Positions 18,456 to 28,712 of a stretch of 64,000 nucleotides of DNA are shown in pieces. Every line of letters starts with the position of its first letter. Positions within the stretch are counted from its first letter, which is position 1. The notes below the pieces were generated by a model that was not told where the DNA came from, made no database searches, and saw only the letters and a program-made list of their open reading frames with translations. Both the position numbers and the translations under genes were made by a program. The DNA is from Enterococcus saccharolyticus subsp. saccharolyticus (GTDB lineage: Bacteria; Bacillota; Bacilli; Lactobacillales; Enterococcaceae): NCBI RefSeq assembly GCF_029023825.1, contig NZ_CP118957.1, positions 899,501-963,500 on the forward strand. Direction: 5' to 3'.

Positions 18456-19424
18456 ATGGAAGAAAAGAAAATCATTGGGATTGATTTAGGTGGCACAACA
18501 GTTAAATTTGCGATTGTGACACTTGAAGGAGAAATCCAACAAAAATGGAGTATTGAAACAAATATTTTGGATGAAGGATCACATATTGTACCTGAAATTA
18601 TTGAATCAATTAACCATCGTTTGAATTTATATGAGTTAAAAGCAGACGATTTTGTTGGTATCGGTATGGGAACTCCGGGAAGTGTTGACCGTGAAAATGG
18701 CACAGTTATCGGTGCATACAATCTAAATTGGAAAACATTACAACCTGTTCGTGAACAAATTGAAGCAGGAACTGGTATCCAATTTACGTTAGATAATGAT
18801 GCGAACGTAGCGGCTTTAGGTGAACGTTGGAAAGGTGCTGGTGAAAATAATCCAGACGTTATTCTCATGACGCTAGGAACTGGCGTTGGTGGCGGTATTA
18901 TTGCAGAAGGAAACTTGTTGCATGGTGTTGCTGGTTGTGCTGGTGAAATTGGTCACGTAACCGTTGATCCTCATGGTTTTGAATGTACATGTGGAAAAGT
19001 AGGATGTTTAGAAACAGTCGCAAGTGCCACGGGTGTGGTTCGTGTTGCACGTCAATTATCTGAGGAATATGCGGGTGATTCTGAATTGAAACGTCGTTTA
19101 GATGATGGACAAGATATTTCAAGTAAAGATGTCTTTGTACTAGCAGAACAAGATGATCCATTTGCGTTAATGGTTGTGGACAAAGTTTGTTTCTATTTAG
19201 GTTTGGCTTGCGGTAATTTAGGTAATACATTGAATCCATCAAGTATCGTTTTAGGTGGCGGTGTTTCGGCAGCCGGTGAATTTTTACGAAGCCGTGTAGA
19301 GAACTACTTCAATGAATACACATTCCCTCAAGTAAGAGAAAGTACACAAATCAAATTAGCACAGTTAGGAAATGATGCCGGTGTCATTGGTGCTGCGTCA
19401 TTAGCTTTGCAATTTGTAAAATAG
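18456..19424 (+). CDS. glcK: Glucokinase, ROK family
   Basis: A 322-residue ROK-family kinase that phosphorylates glucose to glucose-6-phosphate. The N-terminal ATP-binding motif is IGIDLGGTTVKFAIV (7-21). The glucose-binding LDNDANVAALGE block follows, then the ROK zinc-site segment ECTCGKVGCLETVAS with its three cysteines. Length fits the family. It follows yqgQ with AGGGAGGATTTTTAAG as ribosome site. Here it can process glucose freed from disaccharides next to the gal genes downstream, which is inference from proximity only. Confidence 0.94.
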   Translation: MEEKKIIGIDLGGTTVKFAIVTLEGEIQQKWSIETNILDEGSHIVPEIIESINHRLNLYELKADDFVGIGMGTPGSVDRENGTVIGAYNLNWKTLQPVREQIEAGTGIQFTLDNDANVAALGERWKGAGENNPDVILMTLGTGVGGGIIAEGNLLHGVAGCAGEIGHVTVDPHGFECTCGKVGCLETVASATGVVRVARQLSEEYAGDSELKRRLDDGQDISSKDVFVLAEQDDPFALMVVDKVCFYLGLACGNLGNTLNPSSIVLGGGVSAAGEFLRSRVENYFNEYTFPQVRESTQIKLAQLGNDAGVIGAASLALQFVK

Positions 19425-19441
19425 AAAGGTAGAAATGAAAC

Positions 19442-19837
19442 ATGGATCTTTTTAACACAATAACTCTGATTTTATTATTAGTTTTAATTTTCATGGGATT
19501 AAATTGGTTGTATTATTATATCCTAGGAAAACGTTCAGCGACAACTATCACCGAAGAGGAATTCCGTGAAGGGATGCGTAAAGCCCAAGTGATTGATGTC
19601 CGTGAAAAAAATGAATTTGACGCAGGTCATATTCTAGGTGCGCGTAATATTCCTTATACTGTTTTGGATAATTCAATTACAGCGATTCGCAAAGACCAGC
19701 CAGTATATCTATACGATCGCTCAAAAGCATTAAGTGTGCGTGCTGCGAATAAATTACGTAAACATGGCTACAAAGATGTGTATGTCTTAAAAGAAGGCTA
19801 TGATGGCTGGACAGGAAAAACGAAAAAGAAAAATTAA
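19442..19837 (+). CDS. Rhodanese-like protein without the catalytic cysteine
   Basis: A 131-residue protein with one N-terminal membrane segment (about 5-27) and a cytoplasmic rhodanese domain. The CH2A-like IDVREKNEFDAGHILGARNIPY (51-72) is well conserved. At the active-site loop, where a sulfurtransferase has Cys (YxYC), this protein reads VYLYDRSKALSVRAA, so position 92 is Asp. It is therefore unlikely to transfer sulfur and may serve as a binding or scaffold domain. It is the last gene of the glucokinase cluster, 17 bases after glcK, and is followed by a terminator. Confidence 0.9.
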   Translation: MDLFNTITLILLLVLIFMGLNWLYYYILGKRSATTITEEEFREGMRKAQVIDVREKNEFDAGHILGARNIPYTVLDNSITAIRKDQPVYLYDRSKALSVRAANKLRKHGYKDVYVLKEGYDGWTGKTKKKN

Positions 19838-19844
19838 ACAAAAA

Positions 19845-19875
19845 AGAGGGACGATATCGTCTCTCTTTTTTTGCT
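19845..19875 (+). terminator. Terminator of the yqg-glucokinase cluster
   Basis: GAGGGACGAT and ATCGTCTCTC form a nearly loopless stem-loop followed by a T run. Confidence 0.8.
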
Positions 19876-19908
19876 ATAGCGGACTCTTTTAAAGAAGTGC
19901 TTGATATA

Positions 19909-19957
19909 AAAAACTGTAGCAATCAGCCAATGAAGGCGACTGCTACAGTTTTTTTGA
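19909..19957 (-). terminator. Terminator after the DUF3042 gene
   Basis: ACTGTAGCA and TGCTACAGT pair across a 20-odd-base loop with A and T runs outside, so it can act on both strands. It lies directly after the minus-strand stop. Confidence 0.75.
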
Positions 19958-20125
19958 TTATCTTGCGAAGCTTTTACGGTTTGCTTTACGGCGTTTTTCA
20001 TCAATGATCGCTTCTTTTTCGTCGATTGGATCAATGACTTGTTTTTTTATTGTGGCAATCAAGCCGATTGTTGCTGCTGTTGTAGCAAGAGAACCTACAA
20101 CAAATCCTGTAACAAATTTTTTCAT
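19958..20125 (-). CDS. DUF3042 family small membrane protein
   Basis: A 55-residue protein, MKKFVTGFVVGSLATTAATI onward. It has one membrane helix (about 4-26) and a charged tail ending KRRKANRKSFAR. The pattern matches the DUF3042 family of Lactobacillales; its role is unknown. The start at 20125 follows GGTGAAGGAACA. It is encoded alone, opposite the sugar genes. Confidence 0.85.
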   Translation of the reverse strand: MKKFVTGFVVGSLATTAATIGLIATIKKQVIDPIDEKEAIIDEKRRKANRKSFAR

Positions 20126-20223
20126 TGTTCCTTCACCTCACTTCATTCATCTTACTTACATTATGAATGAAGTACGGGATTTTGCAAAGTAATATACTAT
20201 ATGAAATTATTTTAATAAATAAA

Positions 20224-20263
20224 TTGAAAAAATTTAGTAAATGTTTTATAATGAGTTTACTAA
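20224..20263 (+). promoter_or_regulatory. galK promoter with two operator-like half-sites
   Basis: TTGAAA (20224-20229) and TATAAT (20247-20252) have ideal 17-bp spacing. TTAGTAAA (20234-20241) and TTTACTAA (20256-20263) are exact inverse complements on either side of the -10. ATTTAGTAAAT is also an odd palindrome by itself. This layout fits repression by a LacI-family regulator, and galR ends the operon. Confidence 0.75.
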
Positions 20264-20286
20264 TAGCAAAAGGAGCCGATGACGAG

Positions 20287-21444
20287 ATGGAGAAAATAGA
20301 AAAGGTTTTCAATGAAGTGTTTGAAAAAACAGCTGATGGCACATATTTTGCGCCTGGTCGGATTAATTTGATTGGGGAGCATACAGATTATAATGGAGGA
20401 CATGTTTTTCCTGCGTCGATTACTTTAGGAACATATGGTGTCGCGAGCAAACGATCAGATAATCTGGTATGTCTTTATTCAGAAAATTTCCCAGAGGCTG
20501 GGGTCATTACTTTTTCATTGGATGACTTGGTTTATGATAAAGCGCATGATTGGGCCAATTATCCTAAAGGGATGATTCACTTTTTAAAAGCAGCAGGCTA
20601 TACGATTGATTCAGGATTTAATGTGGTTTTTTATGGAAATATTCCAAATGGTGCCGGATTGTCTTCGTCTGCATCAATCGAACTATTAACAGGTGTTATC
20701 TTGGAAGATTTGTTCGATTTATCCATTGAACGTTTAGAATTAGTCAAAATTGGAAAACAAGTAGAAAATGAATTTATTGGTGTCAATTCAGGTATTATGG
20801 ATCAGTTTGCAATTGGTATGGGAAAAAAAGACCATGCTTTATTATTAGACACTAATACATTACACTATGAAGTCGTGCCAGCCGCTTTTGGCGAATATGT
20901 GGTAGCCATTATGAATACAAATAAACGTCGTGAACTGGCGGATTCAAAATATAATGAGCGTCGTAGTGAATGTGAAGAAGCGCTTCGTCGTTTGCAAACA
21001 AAACTCACGATTCAATCGTTAGGTGAACTGGATGAAGCAACCTTTTTTGAAAATACAGCGGTAGTTGGTGACGAAACATTAATGAAACGTGCCAAACATG
21101 CAGTAACTGAAAATCAGCGAACATTGCAAGCACGTCAAGCGTTACGAGCTGACGATTTAGTGACATTTGGCAAATTATTAAATGCGTCGCACGCTTCTTT
21201 AAAAGAAGATTATGAAGTAACGGGTGCTGAATTGGATACTTTAGTTACCGCAGCGCAAAATTATCCGAGTGTTTTAGGTGCACGGATGACCGGTGCCGGT
21301 TTTGGTGGTTGTGCAATTGCTTTAGTCAAACAAGCAGATTGGCAAGATTTTGTTGTGACTGTTTCCCAAGAATATTTAGACAAAATTGGGTATGCGACGG
21401 ATATTTATCAAGCAAGCATTGATGATGGTGCTAGAAAGTTATAA
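20287..21444 (+). CDS. galK: Galactokinase
   Basis: A 385-residue GHMP kinase that phosphorylates alpha-galactose at C1, the entry step of the Leloir pathway. It shows the galactokinase signature [13 protein letters not shown] (24-36), the ATP loop [11 protein letters not shown] (120-130) and the C-terminal [16 protein letters not shown] block. ATG 20287 follows AAAAGGAGCCGATGACGAG; a longer in-frame start lies upstream of the promoter and is rejected. It is the first gene of galKETR. Confidence 0.97.
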   Translation: MEKIEKVFNEVFEKTADGTYFAPGRINLIGEHTDYNGGHVFPASITLGTYGVASKRSDNLVCLYSENFPEAGVITFSLDDLVYDKAHDWANYPKGMIHFLKAAGYTIDSGFNVVFYGNIPNGAGLSSSASIELLTGVILEDLFDLSIERLELVKIGKQVENEFIGVNSGIMDQFAIGMGKKDHALLLDTNTLHYEVVPAAFGEYVVAIMNTNKRRELADSKYNERRSECEEALRRLQTKLTIQSLGELDEATFFENTAVVGDETLMKRAKHAVTENQRTLQARQALRADDLVTFGKLLNASHASLKEDYEVTGAELDTLVTAAQNYPSVLGARMTGAGFGGCAIALVKQADWQDFVVTVSQEYLDKIGYATDIYQASIDDGARKL

Positions 21445-21486
21445 GATAGAACAAGAGAATTTAAAAGAAGAAAGCGAGGACAATCA

Positions 21487-22476
21487 ATGTCTATTTTAGT
21501 CTTAGGTGGAGCTGGGTATATCGGTTCTCACGCAGTCGATCAATTAATTCAACGCGGGGAGGATGTTGTCGTCATTGATAACTTATTAACCGGACACCGT
21601 GCAGCAATACACCCCAACGCACGTTTTTATGAAGGGGATGTACGTGATAAATCATTTGTCACTAGTGTGTTTGACAAAGAAACAATTGCAGGAGTCATTC
21701 ATTTTGCAGCTAGCTCTTTAGTGGGTGAGTCTGTGGAAAAACCACTGAAATACTTCAATAATAATGTGTATGGGATGCAAGTGCTTTTAGAAGTCATGCA
21801 AGAACATGACGTGAAACACATTGTCTTTTCATCAACGGCTGCAACTTATGGCGAACCAGAAGTCACTCCAATTGCGGAAACAACCCCAACAAATCCCAAG
21901 AATCCATATGGGGAAAGCAAATTGATGATGGAAAAAATGATGAAATGGTGCGATAACGCGTATGGAATGAAATATGTTGCGTTGCGTTATTTCAATGTAG
22001 CTGGTGCCAAAGCGGATGCCTCTATTGGCGAAGATCACACGCCAGAAACGCATTTAGTGCCAATTATTTTACAAGTTGCATTAGGGCAACGGAAGGAATT
22101 GTCTATTTTTGGCGATGATTACAATACACCGGATGGGACTTGTATTCGTGATTATGTGCATGTGGAAGATTTAATTGCCGCTCATTTATTAGCTTTGGAT
22201 TATTTAAAAGCAGGAAATGAAAGCAATGTCTTTAATTTGGGTAGTAACAACGGGTATTCGGTGAAAGAAATGTTGGATGCTACGCGTGAAGTGACGAAAA
22301 AAGAGATTCCAGCTGTTGTCGTTCCTCGTCGTGCTGGTGACCCAAGTACATTAGTCGCTTCAAGTGACAAAGCCAAAGAAATATTAGGTTGGGAACCGGC
22401 TTATACGGATGTGAAAAAAATCATTGAGACTGCTTGGAACTGGCATGTCAGCCATCCAAATGGGTATGAAGAATAG
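21487..22476 (+). CDS. galE: UDP-glucose 4-epimerase
   Basis: A 329-residue short-chain dehydrogenase/reductase that interconverts UDP-galactose and UDP-glucose with bound NAD. It has the nucleotide loop GGAGYIGSH (7-15), the catalytic Y141-x3-K145 in NPYGESK and the Ser/Thr of SSTAATYG near 115-117. The conserved [13 protein letters not shown] segment is also present. It lies 42 bases after galK and 11 before galT with its own AAGCGAGGA site. It supplies UDP-sugars both to the GalT cycle and to cell-wall polymers. Confidence 0.97.
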   Translation: MSILVLGGAGYIGSHAVDQLIQRGEDVVVIDNLLTGHRAAIHPNARFYEGDVRDKSFVTSVFDKETIAGVIHFAASSLVGESVEKPLKYFNNNVYGMQVLLEVMQEHDVKHIVFSSTAATYGEPEVTPIAETTPTNPKNPYGESKLMMEKMMKWCDNAYGMKYVALRYFNVAGAKADASIGEDHTPETHLVPIILQVALGQRKELSIFGDDYNTPDGTCIRDYVHVEDLIAAHLLALDYLKAGNESNVFNLGSNNGYSVKEMLDATREVTKKEIPAVVVPRRAGDPSTLVASSDKAKEILGWEPAYTDVKKIIETAWNWHVSHPNGYEE

Positions 22477-22487
22477 GAGTTGAAGGT

Positions 22488-23966
22488 ATGTTAAGTCAAA
22501 CAATTGCTGATTTTACAACACTTGCAATTGCAGCAGGTGGTTGGATGGAAATGGATCGTTTGTATTTACACAATCGTATCTTAGGGATGATTGGTGAAGA
22601 TCAATTAGACGAATTTGATGTCCATCCTGTCACACGCCCCTCAACCGAATTATTAGATGAATTAGTAGCCACCGCACAAAAAAATCACGTCATTGATGAT
22701 ACCTTATCAGCGATTGAAATTTTGGAAGGCGAATTGATGGATTTCTTAACACCACCACCGTCTGTTGTCAATGCTTTTTTTGCGCAACATTATGCTAATG
22801 ATCCACAAGAAGCAACGGATTATTTTTTTGAGTTATGTAAAAATAATGATTACATCAAAACACGGGCGATTGCTAAGAATATTTATTTTCCAGTTGAGAC
22901 ACCCTATGGTGAATTAGAAATTACGATTAATTTATCTAAACCTGAAAAAGACCCCAAACAAATTGCTGCAGAGCGTCATGCAGTTACAAGTAATTATCCG
23001 AAATGTATGCTTTGTATGGAAAATGAGGGCTACAAAGGACGCGTAAATTATCCCGCACGAACCAATCATCGCATTATTCGTATGAATTTAGATGGCGAAT
23101 CTTGGGGCTTCCAATATTCCCCTTATGCGTATTATAATGAACATTGTATTGTGTTATCAGAAGAACATCGTCCGATGGAAATTAGCGAACAAACTTTTGC
23201 ACGCTTGTTGCAAATTGTGGAAGTATTACCGCATTATTTTGCTGGCTCAAATGCTGACTTACCAATTGTGGGTGGTTCTATTTTGTCGCATGACCATTAT
23301 CAAGGAGGCAATCATACTTTTGCGATGGCGAAAGCACCAATTGACCGCTTGTTTGTCCTGAAAGATTATCCCACAGTAGTAGCGGGAACAGTTAAATGGC
23401 CAATGTCGGTTATTCGCCTCCAAGCAACAGATAAAGCATTGTTAATTGATGCTGCCACACATGTCTTAGAAACATGGCGCAATTATTCTGCACCAGAATT
23501 AAATATTGTGGCATTTTCTGAAGATGGTACACAGCATCATACGATTACACCGATTGCTCGTAAAAAAGGGGATTTCTTTGAACTAGATTTGGTCTTGCGT
23601 GATAACAATGTATCTGAAGAATACCCAGATGGCATTTTTCATCCTCATCAAGATGTCCACCATATCAAAAAAGAAAATATTGGTTTAATTGAAGTGATGG
23701 GCTTAGCTATTTTACCGCCACGTCTTGAAAAAGAGTTACAAGAGGTAGAAAAATATTTATTAAATCAAGACAATGAATTAGCCGAAAGCCATCGTCCATG
23801 GGCAGAGCGTATGAAAGCATCCTATACGTTCTCGACTGAAAACGTACGAGAAGTAATGGAAAAAGAAATCGGCAACATTTTTACACGCGTGTTAGAAGAT
23901 GCTGGTGTCTTTAAACGTGATGACCAAGGACAACGTGCTTTTGAAGCCTTTACCCAAACACTTTAA
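22488..23966 (+). CDS. galT: Galactose-1-phosphate uridylyltransferase, class II
   Basis: A 492-residue enzyme of the Gram-positive class II GalT type, longer than the about 350-residue class I. It exchanges UMP between UDP-glucose and galactose-1-phosphate. The segment GGSILSHDHYQGGNHTFAM contains the His-containing uridylylation region, and a CMLCMENEGY block lies in the middle. It is translated from GGAGTTGAAGGT, directly after galE. With galK and galE it completes the Leloir pathway. Confidence 0.95.
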   Translation: MLSQTIADFTTLAIAAGGWMEMDRLYLHNRILGMIGEDQLDEFDVHPVTRPSTELLDELVATAQKNHVIDDTLSAIEILEGELMDFLTPPPSVVNAFFAQHYANDPQEATDYFFELCKNNDYIKTRAIAKNIYFPVETPYGELEITINLSKPEKDPKQIAAERHAVTSNYPKCMLCMENEGYKGRVNYPARTNHRIIRMNLDGESWGFQYSPYAYYNEHCIVLSEEHRPMEISEQTFARLLQIVEVLPHYFAGSNADLPIVGGSILSHDHYQGGNHTFAMAKAPIDRLFVLKDYPTVVAGTVKWPMSVIRLQATDKALLIDAATHVLETWRNYSAPELNIVAFSEDGTQHHTITPIARKKGDFFELDLVLRDNNVSEEYPDGIFHPHQDVHHIKKENIGLIEVMGLAILPPRLEKELQEVEKYLLNQDNELAESHRPWAERMKASYTFSTENVREVMEKEIGNIFTRVLEDAGVFKRDDQGQRAFEAFTQTL

Positions 23967-24997
<1,031 letters not shown>

Positions 24998-25075
24998 TTT
25001 TAGGGAGAAACGTTAGTCTCAATGCGAACTTTTGTGGTAAAATATGAAAGAACTTGAATAAGGTAGGGAATAAAA

Positions 25076-25789
25076 ATGAAGATACTTGCAATAGATACAT
25101 CGAATCAAACGATGGCAGTTGCAGTGACAGAAGACCAACGTCTATTGGGACAACTGCAAACAACTGTCAATAAAAACCACAGTAAAACATTGATGCCAGC
25201 AATTGAAACACTGATGCGAGAGCTTGATTTAACACCACAAGCATTGGATCGCATTGTCGTTGCTCAAGGGCCAGGTTCGTATACTGGTTTGCGCATTGGG
25301 GTAACCACAGCCAAAACTTTAGCAGATACATTAAATATTGAATTGGTTGGTGTGTCTAGTCTAGCAACAGTTGCTGGCAATTGTGTTGGTCGCAATGAAT
25401 GGATTGTACCGCTTTTTGATGCACGTCGCCAAAATGTCTATGCTGGAGCCTATCAATGGCAACAAGGACAATTAGTCAACGTATTGCCTGAGCAACACAT
25501 TGCTTTAGACGCCTTATTGACAAAATTACAAGGACAAGAAGTTTATTTTGTTGGGGAAGATGTCCAAAAATTCCAAGAAATCATTGCGGAAAAAATCCCT
25601 ACAGCAATTTGTAATACCGTCTTAGCTTGGAATTATCCAAGTGGCGTTGTATTAGCTGAATTAGGGAAACAAGCACCGGTAGTGGACGCCCATCCTTTTT
25701 TACCAAATTATTTAAAACGTGTGGAAGCTGAAGAAAAATGGTTAGAATCCCACGAAATTGGAGAAGAAAGTTATGTTGAAAAGATTTAA
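25076..25789 (+). CDS. tsaB: tRNA t6A biosynthesis protein TsaB
   Basis: A 237-residue ASKHA-fold protein, the partner that stabilises TsaD in forming threonylcarbamoyladenosine at tRNA position 37. It has the N-terminal MKILAIDTSNQTMAVAV strand and the conserved AQGPGSYTGLRIGVTTAKTLA block (about 63-83). It lacks the metal-binding HxxxH of TsaD, as expected. It begins a tight cluster with two acetyltransferase genes and tsaD. Confidence 0.95.
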   Translation: MKILAIDTSNQTMAVAVTEDQRLLGQLQTTVNKNHSKTLMPAIETLMRELDLTPQALDRIVVAQGPGSYTGLRIGVTTAKTLADTLNIELVGVSSLATVAGNCVGRNEWIVPLFDARRQNVYAGAYQWQQGQLVNVLPEQHIALDALLTKLQGQEVYFVGEDVQKFQEIIAEKIPTAICNTVLAWNYPSGVVLAELGKQAPVVDAHPFLPNYLKRVEAEEKWLESHEIGEESYVEKI

Positions 25790-26306
25790 AGCTTTTCTTT
25801 CTTTTTTACGTGAACAAAGTGATTATCTAGAAAAGACTGTGACGTTGGATGATAAAACCTATCATTTTCGTGAAGTCTTTCCAAAAGATATTAAAGCATT
25901 AATGCATGTCCAACAGTTGGTTTATAAAGAATACCAACCATGGCATCGTGGTGCGTTTTTATCAGAGTTGTATTCGATACACATTCATCGCTATTTGTGC
26001 GTATCTGTCCATAAAAAAATTATCGCTTTTATTGGTATTCGTGTCGTCGGTAGTGATGCGCACATTACCAATATTGCCGTTATCCCGACTTATCAAAACA
26101 AAGGATTAGGCAAGCAATTATTGGCAGAAGCAGAAATGTTTGCCCGTCAGCATGGGTGTCAAACGATGTCGTTGGAAGTTCGTATCAGTAATAGTGGTGC
26201 GCAACGTTTGTATACAACATTCGGTTATACAACGCGCCAAGTTTTGACAGAATATTATAGTGAAGGCAATGAAGATGCCTTAGATATGGTGAAACAATTA
26301 AAATGA
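25773..26306 (+). CDS. RimI-like GNAT acetyltransferase with N-terminal extension
   Basis: A 177-residue GNAT protein. The acetyl-CoA loop reads IAVIPTYQNKGLGKQLLAEAE and the motif-B region VRISNSGAQRLYTTFGY. About 40 residues precede the usual RimI start, so it is longer than standard RimI (about 150). ATG 25773 follows GGAGAAG and overlaps the end of tsaB by 17 bases; a TTG at 25758 would precede the ribosome site. It overlaps the next acetyltransferase gene by 4 bases. It may be a RimI paralogue with a different target protein. Confidence 0.85.
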   Translation: MLKRFKAFLSFLREQSDYLEKTVTLDDKTYHFREVFPKDIKALMHVQQLVYKEYQPWHRGAFLSELYSIHIHRYLCVSVHKKIIAFIGIRVVGSDAHITNIAVIPTYQNKGLGKQLLAEAEMFARQHGCQTMSLEVRISNSGAQRLYTTFGYTTRQVLTEYYSEGNEDALDMVKQLK

Positions 26307-26770
26307 AAATAACGAGCAAGCATTTTTTTGAGACAACTGCATTAGCAACCGAATTGCATCAAGTCGCAGAAAATAGTTACACATACGGTTCGCCGTGGAC
26401 GGTGGATCAGTTTATAGCAGATATTCGCAATGAGCAAAGCGAATACCTAATTTTAGAAAAAGCGCATATTGCCGGTTTTTTAGGCTACCATCAGTTTTTA
26501 GATGAAATGGAAATTTTTAATTTAGTTGTCCATACAGATGAAAAACATCAAGGATTAGGCGCAACGTTGTTAAAAGAATTATTTCGAGTAGCCGAAGAAG
26601 ATCAAATGAGTCAAATTTTGTTAGAAGTACGCGTGTCAAATTTTTCTGCACAAAATCTCTATTTGAGTCATGGTTTTGAAATTATTGCGCGTAGAAAAAA
26701 TTACTATCAAGCACCGGTTGAAGATGCCTTGATTATGATAAAGAAAGTGAGGCCAACGTTGGTCAAATGA
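26303..26770 (+). CDS. rimI: Ribosomal-protein-alanine N-acetyltransferase RimI
   Basis: A 155-residue GNAT enzyme resembling canonical RimI, which acetylates the N-terminal Ala of ribosomal protein S18 in E. coli. It has the [12 protein letters not shown] start region, the acetyl-CoA loop [18 protein letters not shown] and the [18 protein letters not shown] segment. ATGA overlaps link it to the preceding GNAT gene and to tsaD. Two neighbouring RimI-like genes between tsaB and tsaD make the individual substrates uncertain. Confidence 0.88.
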   Translation: MKITSKHFFETTALATELHQVAENSYTYGSPWTVDQFIADIRNEQSEYLILEKAHIAGFLGYHQFLDEMEIFNLVVHTDEKHQGLGATLLKELFRVAEEDQMSQILLEVRVSNFSAQNLYLSHGFEIIARRKNYYQAPVEDALIMIKKVRPTLVK

Positions 26771-27786
26771 GAGAATTGATTTTAGCAATTGAAAGTAGTT
26801 GTGATGAGACAAGTGTGGCAGTAATTGAAGATGGTGCCATTATTTTAAGTAATATCGTTGCATCACAAATTAAAAGTCACCAACGATTTGGTGGCGTGGT
26901 ACCTGAAGTGGCAAGTCGTCATCATGTCGAGCAAATCACGTTGTGTATTGAAGAAGCTTTAGCAGAAGCCGATGTGTCGATTGATGAGTTATCAGCGGTT
27001 GCAGTGACGCAAGGTCCTGGGTTGGTAGGGTCATTATTAATAGGGATTTCTGCAGCAAAAGCGTTCGCTTGGGCGCATAACTTACCATTAATTCCAGTCA
27101 ATCATATGGCAGGGCATATTTATGCGGCACGTTTTGTCCAACCTTTGATATTTCCTTTAATGGCCTTATTGGTTAGCGGCGGACATACAGAGTTAGTCTT
27201 AATGGCTGAAGATGGTTCGTATGAAATTGTCGGGGAAACACGAGATGATGCTGCCGGAGAAGCGTATGATAAAGTCGGACGTGTTCTTGGTTTACCTTAT
27301 CCAAGCGGCAAAGAAATTGACCGATTGGCGCATATTGGGAGTGACACGTATCATTTTCCTCGTGCGATGATTCATGAAGATAATTTTGATTTTAGTTTTA
27401 GTGGATTGAAAAGTGCCTTTATTAATTTGGTGCATAACGCAGAACAGCGCGGCGAAGAACTATCTACAGAAAATTTAGCCGCCAGTTTCCAAGCAAGTGT
27501 CATTGATGTCTTAGTGAGTAAAACATTACGTGCTTGTCAAGAATATCCAGTCAAACAATTGGTGGTGGCTGGTGGTGTTGCTGCCAACCAAGGCTTACGT
27601 CAAGCGTTAGAAGAAGCAGTAGAGCAACTTCCGGATTTGACCTTAGTTATTCCACCGCTACGCTTATGTGGCGATAATGCGGCTATGATTGGTGCAGCTG
27701 CACATGTTGAATTGGCGAAAAACCATTTTGCGGATATGTCGTTGAATGCTGTTCCCAGTTTAGCATTTCCTACAAAAAAAGTATAA
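26767..27786 (+). CDS. tsaD: tRNA N6-adenosine threonylcarbamoyltransferase TsaD
   Basis: A 339-residue ASKHA enzyme that transfers the threonylcarbamoyl group to A37 of ANN-decoding tRNAs. It contains the start [16 protein letters not shown], the metal-binding H113 and H117 in [12 protein letters not shown], the [10 protein letters not shown] loop and the [13 protein letters not shown] block. Length is as usual. The start overlaps the rimI stop (ATGA). It works as a complex with TsaB, encoded in the same cluster, and TsaE elsewhere. Confidence 0.97.
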   Translation: MRELILAIESSCDETSVAVIEDGAIILSNIVASQIKSHQRFGGVVPEVASRHHVEQITLCIEEALAEADVSIDELSAVAVTQGPGLVGSLLIGISAAKAFAWAHNLPLIPVNHMAGHIYAARFVQPLIFPLMALLVSGGHTELVLMAEDGSYEIVGETRDDAAGEAYDKVGRVLGLPYPSGKEIDRLAHIGSDTYHFPRAMIHEDNFDFSFSGLKSAFINLVHNAEQRGEELSTENLAASFQASVIDVLVSKTLRACQEYPVKQLVVAGGVAANQGLRQALEEAVEQLPDLTLVIPPLRLCGDNAAMIGAAAHVELAKNHFADMSLNAVPSLAFPTKKV

Positions 27787-27791
27787 CTTGC

Positions 27792-27834
27792 AAAAAGACA
27801 AGTCTCCCTACTTATAGGAAAGACTTGTCTTTTT
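27792..27834. terminator. Bidirectional terminator between tsaD and metF
   Basis: AAAAAGACAAGTCT and AGACTTGTCTTTTT form a perfect 14-bp inverted repeat with a 15-base loop, so it can terminate both converging genes. Confidence 0.9.
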
Positions 27835-28712
27835 TAGACAACAATCGCTTCTTCTTTAAATAACGTTTTTGTTGCACGATAAATACTTAATGCAGTTTGC
27901 GATTGATTCATCGTGTACAAATGAATCCCAGATGTGTCTTGTGTCACTAAATCGACAATCTGATCAATGGCGTAGGCTAAACCAGCTGCACGCAGTGATT
28001 CTGGATCGTGCTCATATTTTTCTAAAATCGCAATGAATTTACGGGGAAGAGCCGTTTTGGTTGTTTTGATTAAACGCAACGCTTGATTACGATTAACAAT
28101 GGGCATAATCCCCGCATAGATAGGGACATCAATGCCGACAATATCACAATTTTCGCGGAAACGGTAAAAAATATCGTTATCAAAGAATAATTGAGTAATT
28201 AAATCGTCACACCCACTATCAACTTTTTTCTTTAAATTCTGTAAATCTTCCACACGATTTTTTGCTTCTGGATGTACTTCTGGATGACAAGCGCCACTGA
28301 TTTGGAAGGCGGGTTCTTCTTCTTTAATGAAATGAATCAAATCACTCGCATGTCTGAAATCTTCCAAAGGTGGTTTGTCTGCATAAATATCGCCGCGTAA
28401 TGCTAAAATACGGTTGGTATTGGAACGTTTTAAAATATTAATGGCTTCCCGAATATCTTCTTTTGAAGAATACGCTGCCGTCAAATGAGCAATGCTAGGG
28501 ACGTTCAATGTTTTTTGAATGTAACCAGCTAACTTTAATGTCGTCGTTTTTAAATCAGCATTTTTATTGCTACAAGTCACACTGATGAAATGCGGACCTA
28601 AGTCCTGCAATTCATCCAGTGTGTCCAAAAGCAACTCGTTTGACGTCTTTGTGTTGGGTGGGAAAATTTCAAAAGAAAGGGAAGGACGTTGTCTTTCCGC
28701 GTTATCAGTCAT
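27834..28712 (-). CDS. metF: 5,10-methylenetetrahydrofolate reductase
   Basis: A 292-residue TIM-barrel flavoprotein that makes 5-methyl-THF, the methyl donor used by MetE. It has the N-terminal [11 protein letters not shown] with the conserved Glu, followed by the [15 protein letters not shown] and [13 protein letters not shown] segments typical of MTHFR. Its start overlaps the end of metE by 8 bases, so the two are cotranscribed and translationally coupled. The shared terminator with tsaD lies at its stop. Confidence 0.95.
   Translation of the reverse strand: MTDNAERQRPSLSFEIFPPNTKTSNELLLDTLDELQDLGPHFISVTCSNKNADLKTTTLKLAGYIQKTLNVPSIAHLTAAYSSKEDIREAINILKRSNTNRILALRGDIYADKPPLEDFRHASDLIHFIKEEEPAFQISGACHPEVHPEAKNRVEDLQNLKKKVDSGCDDLITQLFFDNDIFYRFRENCDIVGIDVPIYAGIMPIVNRNQALRLIKTTKTALPRKFIAILEKYEHDPESLRAAGLAYAIDQIVDLVTQDTSGIHLYTMNQSQTALSIYRATKTLFKEEAIVV

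Noticed and set aside
20167-20286. Forty-residue N-terminal extension of galactokinase
   Set aside because: It would place the start codon upstream of the promoter and ribosome site; the family begins near residue MEKIEKVF.
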